From Epiperipatus broadwayi (Eukaryota > Onychophora > Udeonychophora > Euonychophora > Peripatidae), in NCBI GenBank assembly GCA_028023455.1, contig JAQFVV010013078.1, positions 188,001 to 252,000 of the forward strand: a stretch of 64,000 bases of DNA, in the 5' to 3' direction. Both the position numbers and the translations under genes were made by a program. Positions 38,907 through 50,690 of the stretch are shown here, piece by piece. Each line of letters starts with the position of its first letter. The first letter of the stretch is position 1. The notes below the pieces were generated by a model. That model searched no databases. It was given only the letters and a program-made list of their open reading frames with translations, and was not told the origin of the DNA.

Positions 38907-39013
38907 TTTTTTTTTTAAGTGTCATAGCATCGGCCAGGACATGAACCTGCAACCGGGCAACTGCCTGCAAGTGCAAGGCAGTCGCGCTGACCGCTCGACC
39001 ACCAATGCAAGAC
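38907..39013 (-). mobile_element. SINE subfamily 1, second unit of a dimer
   Basis: Same body as the first unit with a few changes, with its own poly-T. It ends in GAC, which overlaps the duplication GACTAGTAGTT at 39011-39021. The LINE C endonuclease frame resumes directly after it. Confidence 0.88.
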
Positions 39014-39190
39014 TAGTAGTTGGCCTATAAATTTGTACAATTACCAAATTCTTAGGACTTGAAGTTATTCTCATCATTCAACCTGTTATCAATACAATCT
39101 ACCTTTGCCACACTATTCAAAATTTCCTTTCTCACAGCAATGCCAACTCCATTAATTGGTTTACCACCACCTGAATAAAAATAATATCTA

Positions 39191-39487
39191 ATAATAACAA
39201 TCAACTCTTAAATTACCAACAAACTCAACTTGCAATCAAGGCAACCTTCTTTAACAATAAAGGTGGTATATATAGACTGATATGTTTATATAGATACTAA
39301 AATTGCAACTTGGCTAAGAAATGTGAGATTAACAATGCAAAGAAGTTTAAACAAACCTTATTAATGAGAAAAATATAACCTGTTCTGAAAGCAGACTAAC
39401 AAATAGTCAATTATAACTTCCATATTTTGAAAGCAAACTAATAAATAATCATGTATAACTTCCAAATTTCATATAAAGTATATATTT
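39191..39487. other. AT-rich stretch with partial repeat
   Basis: 39230-39270 (TTTAACAATAAAGGTGG) resembles the centre of the foldback that follows. No gene. Confidence 0.4.
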
Positions 39488-39716
39488 ACTAAGACAATAA
39501 AGACAAATATTCAAGGATTTAATAGGTTTATAAATGTAGATGATAACAATATATCAACAATCTCAACCTGTAGTCAAGACAATAATCCTTTAACAATAAA
39601 GGTTGCCTTAACTACTGGTTGAGATTGTTTATAGCTTAAGGGTTGATTGTTATCATCTGTATTTATAAACCTATTAAAGCCTTGAGTAATTGGCTTTATT
39701 GTCTTAGAAAATAATA
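39488..39716. mobile_element. Small foldback element
   Basis: Inverted repeat of about 110-base arms: CTAAGACAATAAAG at the left, CTTTATTGTCTTAG at the right. AACAATCTCAACCTGTAGTC near the centre pairs with ACTACTGGTTGAGATTGTT. No frame; a non-autonomous hairpin element. Confidence 0.75.
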
Positions 39717-39960
39717 TCTTCACTACTTATTTTCTCACCTCTTTCCCACCTCATTTATCTTAATCCTGTAATATCAATCATTACATAAATATGAAGTATA
39801 AAATGAACTAGAAACAAAATTAAAAATTATTATAGAGATTTTTGATATTGTGCTGACTTAGAAACATTCTAAAAATCAGGATTACAAGATGGACAAATCA
39901 TAATTATTGAACAAAGTTTTCACTGGTTAAAGAACTTCTGATTTTATAATATTTATATTT
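39717..39960. other. Short gene-free stretch
   Basis: Nothing recognised. Confidence 0.4.
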
Positions 39961-40090
39961 AGGGTTTGAACTCAGACTTTCACATGACCCACCACCCTCA
40001 GTGCCATCTCATATTGCTGATCCACCTGATCAGCAATACGAGATGACACTGATAGTAGTGGCTCATGTAAAAGTCTGAGTTCAAACCCTG
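39961..40090. repeat. Compact hairpin, family G-like tips
   Basis: AGGGTTTGAACTCAGACTTT at the left pairs with AAAGTCTGAGTTCAAACCCT at the right, and the centre TGCTGATCCACCTGATCAGCA is itself a hairpin. Arms are about 62 bases. The tips are like those of 17793-18400 and the left end of 43435. Confidence 0.85.
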
Positions 40091-43000
40091 CATATATTAT
40101 ATATATAAATGCAGGTTTAAGCCTGTACAATGTATTAATATTTATATTTATAAATACTGGTCCTATTAAATATATAAAGTAAACAAGACAATATTTTATA
40201 TGTAATTTTTTTCACAATTGGAAATTTATATTTAGTGTATTTTCAAATGCATTATTTGTAATTTCAGATACAAATTATTTTGGACTTCAATTATTTTTAT
40301 TTCCAGATCTATCTGATTTATATCAAATATTATCACATTTAAATAGTATTGATAAAATTTTAAAGTACTTATGATTAAGAGGAAAATAAAAATGTATCAA
40401 AAATTGTATGATTGACAAATAGATATTGGTTGAAAAACCTATATAAATGTATCAGATTGCAGTATCTAAAAATTAATTCGTCAATTAGTGATGTAAACAT
40501 GATTAATTAATATCATGAACAGCAAAATCATTGCTATGACATTTAGTATATTACTAAAATGGAACCTAATAATACTATTATGCAGCAAATATTCTTACAA
40601 TATTGTAACCGTTAGTTCACATCAACACACTTCTGATTATAGTTTAATACTATAAGTTGAACTAATAAGGATATGTAATTTGTATATAAACTTATTAAAG
40701 ATCACACATAAGACATTGTTTTTGAGGCTGAAGACTATCTTTGAAGTAGTTCTAGCCTCATCTAAACTTCAGAACTGTTGGCTGAATACACTAATACTTT
40801 AGGTACAAGTAAATAGTGCCAATTGGTATTTTTCTCCATTATGCTCATTAGGATCAAATTATGGAAAAATGTTGGATTAATATTAAAAAGTGCATGCTTC
40901 ACTCTGGAGTTGAGTTAAAATTTTTGAAAACATTTCGCATCATATTTGTCAGTAGTTATTTGTATTTTGTACTATTCTTAGCAATTGATGTTTTTAATTA
41001 ATAATTGTAAAATTCAAAATTTATGTACATATTTTTAAGTACGTAAATAAATCTATTTTAATAAGCAATATTATCCTTTGTTATTAGATAGTTGAATTAT
41101 AAATTAGTAGTCATTATAATACATTAAAGTTAGTTTCAGTGTAATTAATTCTCATAATATTTTACAATATGTATTAATATGCAAATTTTAATTAAGTAAA
41201 TGGAAATTAAATATTTAAATACAAGTATATTATATTAAATAAAATTAATTTATTTTCAAATCAATGGTATAGGACAATATTGAGCATTCAGTACTAAAAA
41301 ATATGTCTATGATTATTGGTATGATATATAGCCAGGTCATTTAATAGGACAATTAATCCTAAAGTGAACGATTGGCTATTGGAATATGAAATGTACTTTT
41401 TACAACTTTTTAAAGTTATTTTCTATTTTATTATTATTATTTTTTTCTCTCCGTTTAGTTAATGCTTCAACATTGATAATTTAAAATTATATCTGTATTG
41501 ATTCATATATATATTTAACCCGATTAAAGTTTCTGACAAATTTCATTTCTTTTACGAGATTATTTAGTAAGCAAATTTAAAATTATTAATTTAGAAATCC
41601 AATTATTAATCACAAAATTACTTTGTTTTGATTAGCATTGCTCTAAGGTTTTTTTCTCATCTTGTTCTATTTTATTATTTTTTAATTGCAAATTGAAAAC
41701 TAAAGTAAATTACATTTTACTAATAAGGTAAAATTGTTCTGTTTGCTATAATTTTTCTTTAGCAGCAATTTTATCTCTTTAAATTTTCAAAAATTATTTT
41801 CATGTTATTATTATAACCAAGCGTCACCTTATATAAAAGTCATTTAGATGCTTTAAAATTTAACTTTCTTTTAAAAATGGTTATTTTTTTTATTATATGA
41901 TTTTTTTTAGGTTCAAGTACCGAAATAGTCCATGAGTCCTATAAGTCTACTCGTTGGCCAGAGTACAGCCCCCCCCCCCCCAAACAGTTCCACATTATTC
42001 AAAAACTTATTTTTTTAGCTTGCTATTATTATGCCCGAATTAGATTCTCAGTTCGCAATTTAATGAATCATTTATTAGTTATTATAGAAAATTTCAAAGT
42101 TCAATTTCCGATTATATTCATTACTATAATAAGTTGCACAACCTGTAAATATATGTATATACACATAAAAGAAACATCACATGACTACATTGGGAATAAT
42201 TCATTGTATTTTTTTTTTACTTTTGATGACCTTAATGGAGGCCTCTAGACAGAAGTGAGTCTGTGGATTTGATATGGTGCTATCTTCTACTATCAATTAA
42301 TTATTCAGGATTGCAATAGTTAGACTGGCGTTAAATAAAAATGAATTACTGATTTTAATACAAATATAATAATGTTTCCAGAACCTATATTGTTTATACC
42401 CTATCTACTTCTAGATAGTCAAACATAAGTTAAAAGGTGATTGGTTCTTCTCCAACTTGACTGCTGTGACAATTCTAGATCAGTATACGTGCTTCAAACT
42501 TATATAGTGTAAGTTATACATTATAAAAATTTTAAGGTATTTGCATGTCTGGATCATGAGTTACAACATGAAATGTGACAGCATGTTTTGCATCTTCATG
42601 GATTAACTTCAATGCTCTTTTAATCATCTTGAATGTTGAGACCCAGAACTTTATTATCACACACAATGTGAGTAAATTCAAATGTTTCAATAGCAGTTTT
42701 TTTCAATTTAAAATTTAATGTTACAGTATTGGTTCAGGCACAAAACACACTACCACATTTCATACCATAACTTATGATCTGAACATGCTAGTAGGTTAAA
42801 ATTTTTGTGATGAATGGCTATAATATTTTTCTATATAACTATTCACTGATTTGTAGATAACACTGCAGGAATCTTGAAGAAAAAATGAGCTGCCAAACAT
42901 TACTGAGACACTTTATGGAAGAAATGATGAAGCATGACTTTTTTAGGAATGGGCGTACACTTTTTTATAATGTTTTATTTCACTTGCCATAACATATATT

Positions 43001-43434
43001 ACACACATCTAGAAAAATCTGAAAATCTTATCTGTAAATCAGAAAATATATTATCAATATATTTTTATCTTCCAAACCCTTTTAACATTCTTAAAATTTT
43101 TAACTGTAAATTAGATCTTAGCATTGTTTGAACTTTTTATAATTTATGGGAATGTGTTAGTCACGTTCATTTTTTCTGTATACAAAAACAATTCAAACAA
43201 CATTGAAAGTCAACAGTAATTCGATACAAAAAATAATGTACTCTATTCCAATTAAATGCTATTAAAAAGCATAAATAAATAACAATTAAAAACATTAAAG
43301 TTACACAATTTTAATGAATTTTACAATATGGCAGCATTTATTTTTTCTCTTAGAGTGCTGTATGCAAACATATTAATTAATAATAACTGAAACACAGGCT
43401 TGTTATATACCTGTGGCTATATATATGTAATATA
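40091..43434. other. Gene-free AT-rich stretch
   Basis: A C13 run at 41969-41981. Frames 42063-42248 and 42934-43131 have no domain. 42560-42680 on the minus strand (VLGLNIQDD) faintly recalls a LINE C-terminus but is too weak to call. Confidence 0.45.
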
Positions 43435-43785
43435 GGGTATATGAGCACAGACTTTCACACCACCCACCTCTCTCCATTCTATCTAATAACACTGATACAC
43501 CTAAACACATATATGCTGAAAAGATAAATAATCACCAATATACGTATTTCATGCTAAACCAGCAATCATCAGTTGGTCCAGACTATCATCTTTACAGAGA
43601 TATATAGTATAAGTGTTCAGATATATATTAAGATAGACTATCCTCATAGTTTAAAGGACAGGCTTCAATCCACTCCATACTCCAACTCTTCAACCGTCCA
43701 TCCAATTGAAAATCTGATGATGGAATGCTCAAAGGCCACCCTGAGGCTGAGATTATTGTCACACCCATGTTGACCCAAGGTCAAT
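43435..43785. mobile_element. Family G element, one arm only
   Basis: AGCACAGACTTTCACACC, ATCATCAGTTGGTCCAGA, TATTAAGATAGACTATCC and GACAGGCTTCAATCCACTCC occur in the same order as in 17800-18075. The second arm is missing or replaced, so it no longer folds back fully. Confidence 0.65.
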
Positions 43786-44529
43786 CTGAACCCCACATGC
43801 ACAGGACACAATCCATTTAATACATATGCAAAGATGGGAAGACATCTCTATAATGTAACAACTGAAACACAGGCTTGTTATAATGTTTTTTTGGCTTACA
43901 TTGAAAGAACATTCCCTGTATTTTTCATATAGTTTTTTTTGGAATTTATGTTTTCTATATGTAAGGCCAAAAGATTTATGAAATTTGATAAAATTCTAAA
44001 ATATATTTTCTAAGTGACAAAATAAAAGATATCCATTGAGCAGAAAAAATGAATTATATATTGTTCTTACATTCTTTAAGTAAATTCAAAGTTTGAAGTA
44101 TCTAAATGAAAATCTTCACTGAATAATAGCAAGTACAGGAGACTAGAGATAAGCCAAAGTTGATTTCATCAGAAGAAAGACATTATCTGCTGATAATAAA
44201 ACGCTCATTTTGTTTATAGAATAAGAACTCATTGATAAGGAGTATTTCACAAAGCATATTTTATTGCAATGAATGTCTGACATTTCAACATTCATTTTAT
44301 TTAAAAAAATAAAATTATTTTTAATTGTAAATTAAAGAAATGCAAATAAATAATTGCATATTCTTAAAATATATGTATTAATGTCCTCTCTCAATTTAAT
44401 ATTAATGACTACATTATTTTTTTACATTTTGTTTCTGCTATATATAAAAACGTATGTAGCAAACATTCTTAAATGAGTATTGCAGTTTCAATGCCAAACT
44501 TCTCTGAGAACTACAAATATTTCTGTATA
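43786..44529. other. Gene-free AT-rich stretch
   Basis: The phrase AACTGAAACACAGGCTTGTT occurs at both 43386 and 43859, a small direct repeat flanking the family G arm. Nothing else. Confidence 0.5.
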
Positions 44530-46080
44530 AAGAATAGGCTGGACCATTTTTTGTTTGTTTGATATTTTGCGATGATGTCTTAATTTCTTCAGAAGAAAAC
44601 TTTCTTTATAAAATACTTCAATTCCATGTCTAGTTATAGCTCTGAAATATTTAATGTTTTCTGCAATATTTTTCCAATGAAAACATTCACTATCACATTT
44701 TGTTAAATGCCTTTGAGATAATGCTTATAATGTAGAAGGTTCATAAAAACATCTTCAACTTCATCATAAAATATTCTTTTAGGAAATCTTCTATAGTTAA
44801 TTTACTTTATATGTTAAAACCAATGAAGATATGATTCAACAAGAGTGCACTCTAAAGTGTCACATTTAATGAGTTGAAGAACATAGATTTATTTCATGTT
44901 GATACCATTCTATTTTTGAAATTTAATGAAGCATTCTTAAATGTAAGTTTAATTTTGCTTTTATGTGGCATCTATAGAATATCCAAATCTCATTTCCATT
45001 GAATAAAATAGGTAAAACAATAGTTCTAGTCAAGCATTGGTGGCATAATGGTCAGCATAGCTGCCTTCGAAGCAACTGGCCCATTTTCACTTCCTGATCA
45101 GCACTTTTGACATGTAAAAAATAAAAATAACAGCTCTGTATAATAACATAGTTGCATAGATTTTCTATGATAAAATACTTTATCTTTTAACTTTTTAAAA
45201 GCAGTAGAACATTGAATTCTGTGTTGTACCTCAAAATCTAAGTCTACCCTTTTACATATACAACTACCAATGTATTTGAATTGGTTTGCATTCTCAAGTT
45301 GATAACTATCTAAACTAAATTTTGCTGAGGATTTTCTTCCATCACTTTCTGATGAATAATGTGATGAATTTTTAAACATTTATTATTAAAATAATGTCTA
45401 AATGTTACATTCAAAACATTGAACATATTCTATACATCACAATCTTGAACTAAAAAAATAGCATCATCATTAGCATACTGCAAATCCAGAAACCATGAAT
45501 TATAAAGTCTTGTTTTTGCTTTTAATCAATTCAAATTAAAAATGCTATCTCATTTCAAATGGCTTAGATTTGCCATGAATGATAATAACACTCTCATTTC
45601 ATTATATAAAAGCTGTATAATCCAAATAAATTTTGATGGCAATCAACTAATTTCAAACAATACTTTAAATCTATTTAATTAAATAAACCAAATCCTTAAT
45701 CAAATCAATATATAAATGATTCTTTTGTTTCTGCTATATTTTTTGTACTTACCTGGTAATAAAAGCTGTGTTAATAGTGTTTGTTGATTCTCTAAAGCCA
45801 TTATGCATCTATGGAAAATATTAATTTATAAATGGAAGAAACCTATTCTATTCAATAAAATCATTAAAAGTATCTTATAATGGATAATAAAGATAATCCA
45901 CAACTAATTACTGCTGTCTTGTTTATTCCCTTTATTTTTAAAAATTGGAACAATAGAAGTATTTTAATATCAAGTGATGTAACTTCATGGATCCATATGC
46001 TGCTAAAGAATTCCAATATTTTTCTAGGCATTTCATTAGGAATACTGACTTTCCATTTTTAAAATTACAGAACTACAACT
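44530..46080 (-). pseudogene. LINE family B copy 2
   Basis: Aligns with 27905-29335. The minus-strand frame 45379-45098 reads LENANQFKYIGSCICKRVDL and HRIQCSTAFKKLKDKVFYH, the post-RT segment. Motif C is LQYANDDAIF near 45440-45470, with one extra residue relative to LQYADDAAIF-type motifs. Broken by many stops. It is interrupted by a SINE at 45031-45130 and ends near the LTR element at 46172. Confidence 0.8.
45031..45130 (+). mobile_element. SINE subfamily 2 inserted in LINE B copy 2
   Basis: CAAGCATTGGTGGCATAATG start (A box), decayed B box near TTTTCACTTCC, GCACTTTTGACATG and an A-rich tail. The flanks AAAACAATAG and AAAATAACAG look like a decayed target duplication. LINE B copy 1 is uninterrupted at the matching place (about 28350). 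Confidence 0.8.
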
Positions 46081-46140
46081 TTACTAAACTGGATATTTTT
46101 ATGAAAATTTGAATAAGTAGATAATATGGATATACCATTA

Positions 46141-46171
46141 AAAATTAAAACAGGCAAAACTCATTATATAT
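46141..46171 (-). mobile_element. Left piece of a family F foldback, split by the LTR element
   Basis: AAACAGGCAAAACTCA followed by TTATATAT is the complement of TGAGTTTTGCCTGTTT at 53578-53594. Joined to 53258 onward it recreates the terminal repeat, so the LTR element landed inside it. Confidence 0.75.
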
Positions 46172-48107
46172 TGTGAGAGTACCATATCAGCTTCACCTAA
46201 AACAATTTGTGTTTCTTTGTGAATTTAACTGTGCCTATATCGAATCAACAGATATAAATAACTTACACCTATCTTAAGCTTTTCATGTATCAGCTATATA
46301 CATAAATTAGTTAGTATTAAAAGAATAATTCTAAAAATGAATAATTCTAATTTGTTTATACACACACATAAATAAATGTTTCCAACTAACAGTATTTTTT
46401 ATTAACCAAAACTTGACATTTGACAAAGCCTTACGTCAACATTGCATTTTTATCAGTTGAAACAAAGGAAATAAACATTTGGGGTTCATTACAAATTGTA
46501 TATTTTAAACAATAGAGCATGAGCATGATTATGTGATATCCTTGCTGAAATTAATCCAGTATAAAAACGAACTAATATTGTTATAACAATAATCTTCTAT
46601 TTAGCTATCAAGGCAAGAACTACGTCTGTAAATTTAAATGTGTTCGAATTTAAAACTCATTTAAGAAAAAAAAAGAAGATTCAATATTTTAAAACCTGCT
46701 TCAAGTAATACTGCCTTTTAATAGTATAAAGAACTATAAAAAAATAATCAGTGAAATTAACAAGGTTATAAAAGTTATCAATGTCTTCGAAATGAGTTTA
46801 CAAAATATATATTTAAGAAGACGAAAATTTATAAAGATGTTCTTTGGCTAGACAATTTATGCCAAGGATTTCTGCTGATGTTTTAAACCTGAACATGCAA
46901 ATTTATTCCTACTTAATCAATGCCTAAAATATAATCATCGTAATTCTCATTTAAAAAGCTGCCTTAATATTGGAGTGTTATATTGAAGAAGATGTTAAAT
47001 ATTTTACTACGCAAATATTTAAAGAATGAATATCTGGATTGCCTCTTCGAAGGATGATCAATGAACTTTATGTTTCAACATTCATCATCATTTTATTTCA
47101 TCTAAGGAGGGATATAAAACCGTTATTCTTTCTCGTCTTGGATTACTTCATTGTGTATTTTAATAACCCTTAAACTTTATTTCCTTTGTGGATAATTATA
47201 TTTACTTAGAAAAATTACTTCATATATTAAAATGGAGAACTGATAAGATGAACATTTTATTTATTTTATTTATTTAATAAAATTTAGATGTTGATATTTT
47301 GATATATACTCTGATGAAAATGACGTCTGACAAAGGTAAAAGTTTTTTAAATTATTTCAATTTGGAAATAAGTTTTATGATATTCCAAATTGAATCTTAC
47401 CTGACAATTAACATAATTTCTTTTTAAACATACATAACTAATATCAGGATACATTCTATTATTAATCTAGTGTGAATGGATGTTATTGTATATAGATATA
47501 TAACACACACTGAATCATTTTAATGACACAATACGTAGATTTATAATGCATCATGTGTATTATTTATTATACACATGATTTAAAATTATATATATGTAAA
47601 TAATTACATTGTTTTTTCTGAATGGTAAATATTTTATTATTGTATATATAAGCACAGATTATAATTCTAAATTTTAATATTTTTATGTGATAATATTTTT
47701 GTTTTTATTACTGATTAAAATGTGTTAAACTTGATTTCAAAATTAAACAGGTCTCGTTTGTTTATTTTATTTAGTCGTTTTATAAAACCAATAATTATAA
47801 ATATACATACTCACGCATATATATATATATATTGAATCAACTTAGTAATTTAAAATTTATAAGAAAGTTATATATAGCTTATACTAATTTTATCATTACT
47901 ATGGGATATTTGTGGAAATGTCTGAAGAGAGTTGATTGCAAGTTTCTACTCTGAGCTCGAATTCCGAGAGTAACGAGGTTGTTAATAGGGGAGTGGATTG
48001 GATTATATTTTAAATCACATCATCCATGGCATTCTATAAGAAGACCCAAAGTCTGAATATAGTTAGATGTGACTTCCTCAAGTCCTGAAAAGGATCATCC
48101 CATTATA
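46172..48107 (+). repeat. 5' LTR, about 1.94 kb
   Basis: Direct repeat of 51314-53253. Begins TGTGAG, ends CCCATTATA. Two hairpins are kept in both LTRs: TTCAATTTGGA / TCCAAATTGAA (47356-47394) and ATCATGTGTAT / ATACACATGAT (47550-47579). It should hold the promoter; none can be singled out. Confidence 0.9.
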
Positions 48108-48109
48108 CA

Positions 48110-48128
48110 TGGCGTCCATACTTAAGGC
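48110..48128 (+). other. Decayed primer-binding site
   Basis: TGGCGTCCATACTTAAGGC, two bases after the LTR end. It aligns with the Lys-type site TGGCGCCCAACTTGGGGC of the giant-LTR element with several changes, so the same primer is likely. Confidence 0.6.
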
Positions 48129-48468
48129 ATGAAACAGTAGTTTTCCATTAGTTAAATCCATAGTTTAAAAAAAAAAAAATATATGAGTATGTTGTGAATT
48201 GGTAAAAACACTGAATAATAAATAATAGAGACCTTGCAATAAAATAAACCATAATAAACAGATAAATCAGTCACTTTAAAATAAATAAATAAATACAATT
48301 ATAATTTGGGCATTAAAATATATATTATAATAACATCTTATAAAAGTAGTAAAAATAGAATTACATGTAAGGGCATAAGCACAGCATGAAATCTTATGGC
48401 ATATATTAAAGTATAACCTTGAAAAGAAAGTAGTTTATATATATATAACTTTAAATTTTTTTTCGTTA
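48129..48468 (+). other. Gag leader
   Basis: About 340 AT-rich bases before the ATG at 48469; no signal identified. Confidence 0.5.
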
Positions 48469-49149
48469 ATGATAACTAGAAGTGGGAAAAAGCTAATAAT
48501 AATCGAAGTAAAAAGTTTTGAAGAATCTTTAAGTAATAAAGATAGTGAAATAGAAATTACTTCAATTAGTGTTGAACAAGGGTCTTTACAAGTCCTAATG
48601 TCTGAGGGGTCTGTAGAAGAAGTTGAACATCCTTCACAAGTTCACATGACAGATCAAATATTACCCCAAACACAAAAGGTAACTGAAGCTATAATAGTAC
48701 TACCTCAAGGAAGTGATAATTATATGGCTCAATTGGTCCGAATGATGATGGAAATGAAAGCTGATATAAATAATATAAAAGCTGATATGAATAATATGGC
48801 AACCAAAGCTGATATAAATAATATAAAAGCTGATATGAATAATATAAAAGCTGATATGGCAACCAAAGTTGATATAAATAATATAAAAGCTGATATGAAT
48901 AATATAAAAGCTGATATGGATAATATAAATGATGATATAAATAAAATGAATGCTGATATGAAGGGAGAAATGGCTAGAATGAATGATAATATGGGAACTA
49001 AAGTTGATATGGATAATATGGAAGGGAAATTAAAAGAAGACATAATTTCTATAAAAGAAGAGTTAAAGAAAGATATTGATGTTGTTAGGGAAAGGATGCA
49101 AGTAGAAATCAAAGTTGTTATTGAAAAAAAAAAACCACCAATGAAGTAG
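48469..49149 (+). CDS. gag: Coiled-coil Gag N-terminal frame
   Basis: 226 codons. Acidic N-terminus (1-85), then a tandem block (about 95-185) of seven-residue units, NNIKADM and variants spaced by ATKADI or ATKVDI, then a charged helix ending in poly-Lys (VVIEKKK). Heptad spacing predicts a coiled coil. The frame stops just after an A11 run (49124-49134); one base away, the other frame continues without a break as TTNEVERLHDIKAST into the 49185 frame. So this gag and the next frame were, or are, one protein joined by a frameshift. No capsid domain can be recognised. A 143-codon frame on the other strand is a shadow of the repeats. Confidence 0.75.
   Translation: MITRSGKKLIIIEVKSFEESLSNKDSEIEITSISVEQGSLQVLMSEGSVEEVEHPSQVHMTDQILPQTQKVTEAIIVLPQGSDNYMAQLVRMMMEMKADINNIKADMNNMATKADINNIKADMNNIKADMATKVDINNIKADMNNIKADMDNINDDINKMNADMKGEMARMNDNMGTKVDMDNMEGKLKEDIISIKEELKKDIDVVRERMQVEIKVVIEKKKPPMK
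48750..48970 (+). repeat. Coding minisatellite in gag
   Basis: 21-base and longer units (AATAATATAAAAGCTGATAT) in tandem encode the NNIKADM heptads. The DNA copies are nearly identical, so expansion was recent. Confidence 0.8.
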
Positions 49150-49988
49150 AAAGACTTCATGACATAAAAGCATCAACAATATCAATGGCAATCAAATGCC
49201 AAGAATCCAAAACTTACACTGAGCATGAGGTCTGTAAATATAATGACAGCATACATAACAAATCACTCTTAGTTCAAATGAATGTTTCAGAAGAAAACTG
49301 TCATGACTATCATTTTATCATACAGCAGAGCAATAAAGGAGAAGATCATTGCAGCATTAATAAAGTGCTTGAACCTGATCCAAAGATCTTAGAAAGAGAA
49401 GAGGATATGGATCATGTGAAATATAAATTAAATTCTGAGTCTCAGGACTTGAAAGAAACACAGTCAACTGATAATACTGAATGTCTAGATAAATTAAGAC
49501 TTCAGATTTCTTGTATTAATAACAAGTTAAATCATGAACTCATGGAACTTGAGATGACTCCAGAATCTAAAGATATAATAGACGAATACAACAGTGAAAT
49601 GTATTTTGAGTCATCCCATCATATTTGTGTTTACTCCCAAAACAAAAGTAAAATATTTCATCAACAAAGTGTTGATGAATTGTATGACAACCATCTGATA
49701 ATATCATTATCAATGATAATATTTAATGGAAAAGAAGGTTGTCTTAATAGAAGGTTTAATATAGAAGATATGAATGAAGGCAATAGATTTAATTGTCTTA
49801 AGTGTAAATTATGGTGTATGAAGCATCACCATAATCCTGAAGATAAACAAATTATAAAAAGTCTTCAGACAATAATAAAAATATTTATAATACTATCTAA
49901 GAGACAGAAAGGTTCACAATTCCATAGGTTGTGTAATACTTATGAAGGTCCCTTCACATTCATTGAACATGTTAATGGATGTGCTTAA
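49150..49988 (+). CDS. Continuation frame of gag with integrase-like end
   Basis: An ATG is present at 49185, but the frame is open from the A11 run at 49124, which suggests it is read as an extension of gag. 267 codons from the ATG, rich in Glu, Asp, Asn and His. The middle (KYNDSIHNKSLLVQ to ESSHHICVYSQN) is not recognised. Near the end, RLCNTYEGPFTFIEHVNGCA resembles the YEGPYxIIK stretch of the integrase tail, followed after TAA by KVKHTYKEGLHRLRCWD. It may be a fusion left by the pol deletion. A second, better tail follows at 50400. Confidence 0.55.
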
Positions 49989-50399
49989 AAAGTAAAGCAC
50001 ACATATAAGGAAGGACTTCATAGATTACGATGTTGGGATGTGATAATGGACTTTTGGTAATGATAAAATCCATTAGGCTATTCTTTTAGGAGAATAAATG
50101 TATATATGTATATAAATAAGTGAAGTTGATATTAATAAAAAGAAATGTATCAAGTTAACCAAAGTATAAAAAAAATATATACACAGGTTGATTAGAGTAC
50201 AAGTCATGGTTAGTTAACTGAGTAATAATGGTAGATCAATTAAGCAACACAATAATGCAATCTGACGTTGACACTACTTATAAAATGCAACTCCATTATT
50301 ATATATTTTGATATGGATATATATTGTAATAACAATCAGCATTAAGCCAATGTACATGCACTTTCTGGATGTATATATATAGATGTATAAAAAGATAGA

Positions 50400-50690
50400 G
50401 TAAAAGCTTATAAACAACTTGTAAAAAAAAAAAAAGAGGCCAGTCAAAGAAATAAAAATGTAAAGACAATTTCACACAAATTCAAAATTGGGGATCAAGT
50501 TTTTATAAAAACTCCTCAAATTAGTATACCCCAACAGAGCAGATACCAAAAGATTTATCATCAGTATGAGGGATCTTATACTATCATAAAGCAAACAGGT
50601 CCCAATGCATTCTGGATAAATATAAAGGGAGCCATTAAAGGAACTTACAATGCTAGAGCTTTAAAACCCTATTTTGGTCAAACAAATTAA
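50400..50690 (+). pseudogene. Integrase C-terminal remnant
   Basis: One open frame without a start: KFKIGDQVFIKTPQIS, YHQYEGSYTIIKQTGPNAFW and GTYNARALKPYFGQTN, then stop. It is the same tail as 8354-8671 and about 1500-1690. No catalytic Asp or Glu residues of the core are present upstream. Confidence 0.8.

Larger units (their letters stand above)
36570..39190 (-). pseudogene. LINE family C: endonuclease and RT, decayed, with SINE insertion
   Basis: The longest LINE in the window, read on the minus strand. Endonuclease of the APE type: GGKPINGVGIAVRKEIL near 39160, IVQIYRPTTS near 39030, then 38584-38303 with FVIADTCFKNHIRRWHTW, YQIDYILIQGRY and FPGADINSDHNL. RT: DGKAVGFDAIPIEFLNEMGE (about 37670-37750), REVRQGCSMSPVF (about 37140-37185), RFADDMALIAEDEK (about 37040-37080). 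Post-RT part: 36900-36679 with LLYGCKTWTMSNK and RLEAFEIKA. Stops and frameshifts throughout; not functional. It resembles the RTE-like LINEs often mis-annotated as craniofacial development protein 2. It is interrupted at 38762-39010 by a double SINE. Confidence 0.88.

Noticed and set aside
42540-42680. LINE C-terminal fragment on the minus strand (VLGLNIQDD)
   Set aside because: Only one short phrase resembles it; too weak to call.
48729-49160. 143-codon minus-strand frame
   Set aside because: Antisense shadow of the gag repeats; Ile/Ser/Phe-rich periodic sequence.
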